This document shows, piece after piece, positions 54,687 through 58,529 of a stretch of 58,529 nucleotides of DNA (position 1 is the first letter of the stretch; each line of letters starts with the position of its first letter). Under the pieces are notes generated by a model. That model did no database searches, was not told where the DNA came from, and worked only from the letters and a program-made list of their open reading frames with translations. The stretch comes from Kangiellaceae bacterium (lineage in GTDB: Bacteria; Pseudomonadota; Gammaproteobacteria; Enterobacterales; Kangiellaceae), in contig JAPHTP010000081.1 of the NCBI GenBank assembly GCA_026196875.1, positions 1 through 58,529 on the forward strand, written 5' to 3'. The position numbers were made by a program, and so were the translations under genes.

Positions 54687-55162
54687 TTGCCAATTACCTC
54701 AAATAAATAAAGCAAACATCCGTGTTCAATTCTGAGTAGTCACTCATCGGATTATTTCGACACTCAGTTCCTATTCTGTTGCGTATTACAAAATTATTAC
54801 AAGCCATAAGGCACTGTAAATAAGGCGTTCAAAGATAAATATGACAATTTAGAAATAATAAAAGATTCAATCATGAACTAAATATTACTTGGTTATTTAT
54901 CACGTCTAATCTTTTGTCATAAATCTTAATTTATGATTTTTGCTAATATCAGACTAGAATCATTGCTCAGAACTTTTCCTTAAGTGCCTTTATGAACTCT
55001 TTTCTGGATTAACTTTTGGATATGAGATTGTAGTCCTTGATTGTTTCATCTTTTTTACAGTTTTTGTTTTATTTTCAAACAATCAAATTATTGGTTAATA
55101 ATGTGCGGAAATAAATAAAAAGGGGGAGAAAGTTCTCCCCCGAAATAGGAAAGCAACGCTTG
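54687..55162. other. Promoter region of the TonB operon
   Basis: 476 bases, very AT-rich. It contains the receptor gene's terminator (55111-55141) and otherwise no gene. One CTTAAG (54979) and a half-match to a Pho-box-like TGTCATAAATCT (about 54919) occur, but neither is enough to name a regulator. Confidence 0.5.
55111..55141 (-). terminator. Rho-independent terminator of the TonB-dependent receptor gene
   Basis: On the minus strand GGGGGAGAA / TTCTCCCCC with a short loop followed directly by TTTTTATTTAT. It lies about 22 bases past the receptor stop and separates the receptor from the TonB operon. Confidence 0.92.
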
Positions 55163-57838
55163 CTAAAAATTGGTGCTAAAGTTAACAGATAACTCAGTAC
55201 CTACGGTTTTGTGGAGAATATCCACACCTTCTTGTTGTATGACTTTATCTTCACCCATAAGATTTTTCAGTTTAACTTTCAAAGTACTGTCAAATGTTGG
55301 ATACCATGTGTAAACCAAATCTAAAGAATGAAATGATTCTTCTTCCGCATCCTCAAACCCACTAACCCCCGGTACGATGATACGAGGTCCGAAAACGTTG
55401 TAGACTAAAGTTGCAGAATGCTCGTTGTTGTTTGAGTCCCAACCGAATTGCATGTTAACAACCCATTCGGAGTGACCGATTAAACGGCGTGTGTTATTGG
55501 TGATTACATTTGTTACATTTTCTGAAGTATTGAGTGCTTCTTTCAACTGCTCTTCAAACAAACAAGTTGTATTCGGATCCGTATCGGAACAAATATTCAC
55601 TTCAGAATCAGACAAGGTTAAGTTACCAGTCATAAAGTAATTAGCATAATCGTCGCCAAGGAATGAGAAGTCCTTAAGGAATTCAAATTCAATGCCATAA
55701 ACTTGACCGTCCTTTGCGTTTGCCGTTAACAGCTGAGGAGCTCCTTCAGTAGCACTTGGCAACTCGATCATTTCAATTGGCGTAGCAATATCTTTAGCAA
55801 AGAACGCTACACTCAAATTTTCACCGGTTTCCATATACCATTCAAAGCGAGCATCAAAATTATTGATTTTGGAGCTTTGCAATGAAGTGGAGCCACGCAC
55901 TAAGAATTCAGTTAACGGGTCTATATAGAAACTCGTTGAAACGTCTCTGAGGTCTGGACGAATTGCAGTTTCACTGTAGTTGAAACGTAATTGCATTTCG
56001 CTATCGATGATGTAAGTCGCCGCGAGCGAAGGGAACCACTCATCTTCAGAGAACATTAAGTCAGCGATTTCTTCATTTTCCACATCAAAAAATTCTGAGT
56101 GAGGCTGAAATGGGATTGATAATTGGCGGAAATCTTCATAACGAACACCACCGGTAAAACGCCAATGTGCACCTAATTCCATGTCGGCCATAAAGTAGTA
56201 TGCGTCATTTAAAGTTGCCGCTTTATACTTATCACCACCCGAAGTCTGATCATTTAAGCGAACTGTAAAGTCCGATTGTGCCAGGTTAGCATCTGAAAGG
56301 ATTTGTGAATAATCACTACCTTGTAGATAAACCGATGGGATCGCAAACGTTTGAATGCCAATTTCGATGTTGTCTGCGCTACGCTCTTTCTCGACAAAAT
56401 CAGCACCTGCTTTTAGTTCAACTGAAAAGTCGTCAAAAAATAGTGGTAACGATACGTTCACGCCATAGTTGGTCGCATCATCTTCAAGGTTCTGGAAGTA
56501 GTACTTTGTATCAACGTCACTGGCTAAACGTTCGGTACGAACACCATTTTCAATGTTAACCCGGAAGAAAGCCTCCAAACCACCCGGTGCACGACGCTCG
56601 GCATTACTCTCACTGTAGTACCAGTCTACACCTAGGTTTTTCCACTCAGGGAAATTATGCGTTCCTTTCAGTTGATGCGAAATCATTTCGCGCTCTTCGT
56701 AAAGTACGTCCATTTGACGGCGTTCATCATCAGGCTCATTAATCGTGTTAGTTGACTCTAACAATCGATTACGCATGCGGTCTCGCGTATCGCGTAAGAA
56801 AATATTATTGAATTCGAACTTATGGTTTTGGCCATAGTTAAAACCCATATTAAACATTCCGCTTAACTTAACGCGGTGCTCGGTAGTCGCACCATCAGCA
56901 AACTCATTAATAGTAATCCCTTCTGAAGTTTGTGCTAAGTTATTTACGTTACGCTCTTCACCGACTTGCCATTTGTTCTTATAAGAAAATGCTGTAAGGA
57001 AACCGAACTCCGATTCACTACCCGCATCAAATTTGTCACCGTAAGTCAGGTCAAATCCATAATTAGGGTCAACAGATTCATCTGCAGCCGTATAATCACG
57101 ATTTAGTGAACCTAATAAAGCAACAGCTTCGTCATTCGGTAAACTATTAATACCATCGCCGGCTAATGCTGCCTGCATGGCAGTTGGCAAAGCGCGTGTA
57201 CCATCATCATCTCCCCAATCATCATCGCTTCCGCCTGTATACCAAGGAGACTCATCAGAATTATTGGTATTGGTACCTAACTCACCGCCAATTTTGAAAA
57301 TACGTTCACTTGGGATGGATTTGATACGGATGTTTACATTTCCACCGGCGAAGTGCGCTGGCAATTCAGGTGAGTAAGCTTTCTGAACATTTAAGCTTTC
57401 GATAATTGTAGATGGAAATAGATCAAGTGGTAATACTGTACGAGTCGGGTCGGGGCTTGGTACAGTCATTCCATCAAGTTGAGTGGCCGAGTAGCGCTCA
57501 CCCAGGCCTCGAATGTAGATAAATTTTCCATCGACCAAAGTTAAACCAGTCACACGGCGTAATGCAGATGCTGCGTCACCGTCACCAGTACGAGAAATTT
57601 GTTCTGAACCTAAAATATCGGCAACGAATGCTTGATTTTTACGTTCTTCTAAAACAGCTTGTGCAGATCCTTGTAATCGGCTTCCGGTAACAACAACCTC
57701 TTCAAGTTCTTGTTCACTCTCTTGCGTTTCTACTTCTTCAGCTGCGTTGATGGCAAGCGAAAAACTTCCTGCCATTAATGCCATGCACACCGCTCGCGCG
57801 ACTTTGTTTGGCATTGCTAGTTTGTGCGTTTTTATCAT
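55163..57838 (-). CDS. TonB-dependent outer-membrane receptor
   Basis: 892 residues from the Met at 57838, chosen because GGAG lies 8 bases ahead of it (the longer frame starts at 57853, on top of that site). Signal peptide about 12-32. A TonB-box-like acidic stretch with EELEEVVVTGSRL follows, then the plug domain (about 60-175) with GDGDAASALRRVTGLTLVDGK and IYIRGLGERYSATQLDGMTV. The remainder is a 22-strand-type barrel ending in Phe (LSVNFSTNF). Substrate unknown. It is next to a beta-helix-type secreted protein gene upstream and the TonB energising operon downstream, so these probably form one uptake system. Confidence 0.93.
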   Translation of the reverse strand: MIKTHKLAMPNKVARAVCMALMAGSFSLAINAAEEVETQESEQELEEVVVTGSRLQGSAQAVLEERKNQAFVADILGSEQISRTGDGDAASALRRVTGLTLVDGKFIYIRGLGERYSATQLDGMTVPSPDPTRTVLPLDLFPSTIIESLNVQKAYSPELPAHFAGGNVNIRIKSIPSERIFKIGGELGTNTNNSDESPWYTGGSDDDWGDDDGTRALPTAMQAALAGDGINSLPNDEAVALLGSLNRDYTAADESVDPNYGFDLTYGDKFDAGSESEFGFLTAFSYKNKWQVGEERNVNNLAQTSEGITINEFADGATTEHRVKLSGMFNMGFNYGQNHKFEFNNIFLRDTRDRMRNRLLESTNTINEPDDERRQMDVLYEEREMISHQLKGTHNFPEWKNLGVDWYYSESNAERRAPGGLEAFFRVNIENGVRTERLASDVDTKYYFQNLEDDATNYGVNVSLPLFFDDFSVELKAGADFVEKERSADNIEIGIQTFAIPSVYLQGSDYSQILSDANLAQSDFTVRLNDQTSGGDKYKAATLNDAYYFMADMELGAHWRFTGGVRYEDFRQLSIPFQPHSEFFDVENEEIADLMFSEDEWFPSLAATYIIDSEMQLRFNYSETAIRPDLRDVSTSFYIDPLTEFLVRGSTSLQSSKINNFDARFEWYMETGENLSVAFFAKDIATPIEMIELPSATEGAPQLLTANAKDGQVYGIEFEFLKDFSFLGDDYANYFMTGNLTLSDSEVNICSDTDPNTTCLFEEQLKEALNTSENVTNVITNNTRRLIGHSEWVVNMQFGWDSNNNEHSATLVYNVFGPRIIVPGVSGFEDAEEESFHSLDLVYTWYPTFDSTLKVKLKNLMGEDKVIQQEGVDILHKTVGTELSVNFSTNF

Positions 57839-57886
57839 GGCTAACTCCAGCAAACTGATTACTCAGTTTGGCACCCTTAAAATTTG

Positions 57887-57919
57887 GGGTAAGACGCGAT
57901 TGACGCCTTACCCTTTTTT
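57887..57919. terminator. Inverted repeat between beta-helix and receptor genes
   Basis: GGGTAAGACG / CGCCTTACCC (one mismatch) with a 7-base loop. A run of six T follows on the plus strand and AAATTTT lies on the minus side. It may be a partial terminator for the secreted-protein gene, letting some transcripts through into the receptor gene. Confidence 0.6.
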
Positions 57920-57966
57920 ACTTAATTGAGCTTTAAAAGACTCAAGATGACTTTCTCTAGGACAAA

Positions 57967-58529
57967 TTACTCAAGACCTATGGTTACCCAACCAGCAGTC
58001 CAGTCATCACCCGCTTTAACTGCGCCAACAAAGTCCACGGTATCGAACCAAGGGTCGATTGCATTTGCATCAGCTGGAGTTGCCGTAGAAATAGTCTCAA
58101 ACCCGCTGATTACATCTGCCATTCCTGCAGCAGTTGAGTTACCAGCTTGAGCTAGGAACCACTCTTCCGTTGTTTGAGTTGAAGTTGCGTTGCCTTTGAA
58201 GTTTTCACCATTTTCACAAGCTACTACCGAGTGAGTCATGACTAAGTTACCCGCTTCAGCATTACCTTGAGCTTCAGCACCGGAAACTTCTAGGCACTCG
58301 CCCATGCCTGCAGGACCAGTGATGATAAAATTATGTAATGCGCCGGCAGTACCGTTACGAAGTAAAACACCTTCAGAGCCTTCATCGGTTGCGGTGCTAC
58401 CAATGATTGTTACGTTAGCTACTGTAGGGTTAGTTAAAGGAGTTGCATCAGGGAATGTTTCACTATTGTCTAACTCGAAGCCGCGGTGTGCTTTAGTGTC
58501 ATTGTGTTTAACAAGAACGAATTGTGCTT
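57967..58529 (-). CDS. Secreted beta-helix-type protein, C-terminal part (5'-truncated by window edge)
   Basis: The frame is open from the window end (58529) to a stop at 57967, giving 187 residues; the first Met (58305) is internal. The visible part reads AQFVLVKHNDTKAHRGFELDN, then VANVTIIGSTA, EGVLLRNGTAG and ALHNFIITGPAG, a repeating beta-helix pattern. I know this kind of sequence as the C-terminal half of large secreted proteins (often misnamed) that sit beside TonB-dependent receptors in marine bacteria. They are exported but of unproven function. Here it precedes the receptor gene by 113 bases on the same strand. Confidence 0.72.
   Translation of the reverse strand, partial: AQFVLVKHNDTKAHRGFELDNSETFPDATPLTNPTVANVTIIGSTATDEGSEGVLLRNGTAGALHNFIITGPAGMGECLEVSGAEAQGNAEAGNLVMTHSVVACENGENFKGNATSTQTTEEWFLAQAGNSTAAGMADVISGFETISTATPADANAIDPWFDTVDFVGAVKAGDDWTAGWVTIGLE

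Noticed and set aside
54915-54940. Pho-box upstream of the TonB operon (TGTCATAAATCT)
   Set aside because: Only one half-site matches and it is on the strand facing away from the operon.

Overview
The window is a chromosomal segment of a gammaproteobacterium, by inference marine (low to moderate G+C, many secreted peptidases, a large TonB-dependent receptor, Na+/H+ antiporter, TRAP transporter). Housekeeping genes (rep, polA, hemB, hemF, tsaC, purE, alaA) have clear gammaproteobacterial character. In Pseudomonas and relatives several of these lie in the origin-proximal part of the chromosome. There are no rRNA or tRNA genes, CRISPR arrays, prophage genes or transposases that I can see.

Layout. 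1-1.4 kb: 3' part of rep helicase, then a small membrane protein. 2-6.6 kb: M16 lipoprotein peptidase and a membrane-anchored amidohydrolase. 6.6-13 kb: a short relic of an S9 peptidase gene, then an overlapping response regulator / histidine kinase / DUF5916 outer-membrane-barrel operon preceded by repeated CTTAAG motifs, a secreted acidic protein and a HEAT-repeat lipoprotein. 13-20 kb (minus strand): S9 prolyl-oligopeptidase-type peptidase and an RND efflux pump with its membrane-fusion protein. 20.2-21.6 kb: ECF sigma factor with two small membrane proteins (one DUF6768). 21.9-24.7 kb: polA. 24.7-25.24 kb: AT-rich intergenic region with a cluster of same-orientation DnaA boxes, an origin-like architecture. 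25.2-29.7 kb: TRAP transporter dctQ-dctM, a cytosolic-type MCP, and dctP on the opposite strand. 29.8-30.1 kb: a decayed carboxymuconolactone-decarboxylase-like pseudogene. 30.3-36.6 kb: unknown anchored protein, MerR regulator, sseA-like sulfurtransferase, hemB, a frameshifted mini-ORF, hemF, tsaC, purE. 36.9-45.3 kb: bluB, a 40-residue membrane peptide, NhaC-type antiporter, SRPBCC protein, GNAT acetyltransferase (with a perfect 14-bp inverted repeat inside the gene), PilZ protein, tag-like glycosylase, a His-rich DsbA lipoprotein, Bcr/CflA pump with divergent LysR. 45.5-49.3 kb: VCBS-repeat protein, small membrane protein, RidA protein, alaA. 49.4-58.5 kb (minus strand): a complete TonB energising cluster (DUF3450, long ExbB, short ExbB, ExbD, TonB, TPR protein) downstream of a TonB-dependent receptor and the 3' end of a secreted beta-helix-type protein.

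How parts work together. The last 9 kb reads as one outer-membrane uptake unit: receptor plus secreted partner, energised by a dedicated TonB complex. The TRAP genes probably import an alpha-keto or related organic acid, with the MCP lodged between the membrane and binding-protein genes. hemB and hemF serve haem synthesis. The two-component/DUF5916 operon looks autoregulated. The most interesting unexplained signals are the DnaA-box cluster beside polA, the two gene relics, several hairpins that may control translation, two small genes missed by length cut-offs, and the ECF-sigma/DUF6768 module without a recognisable anti-sigma factor.
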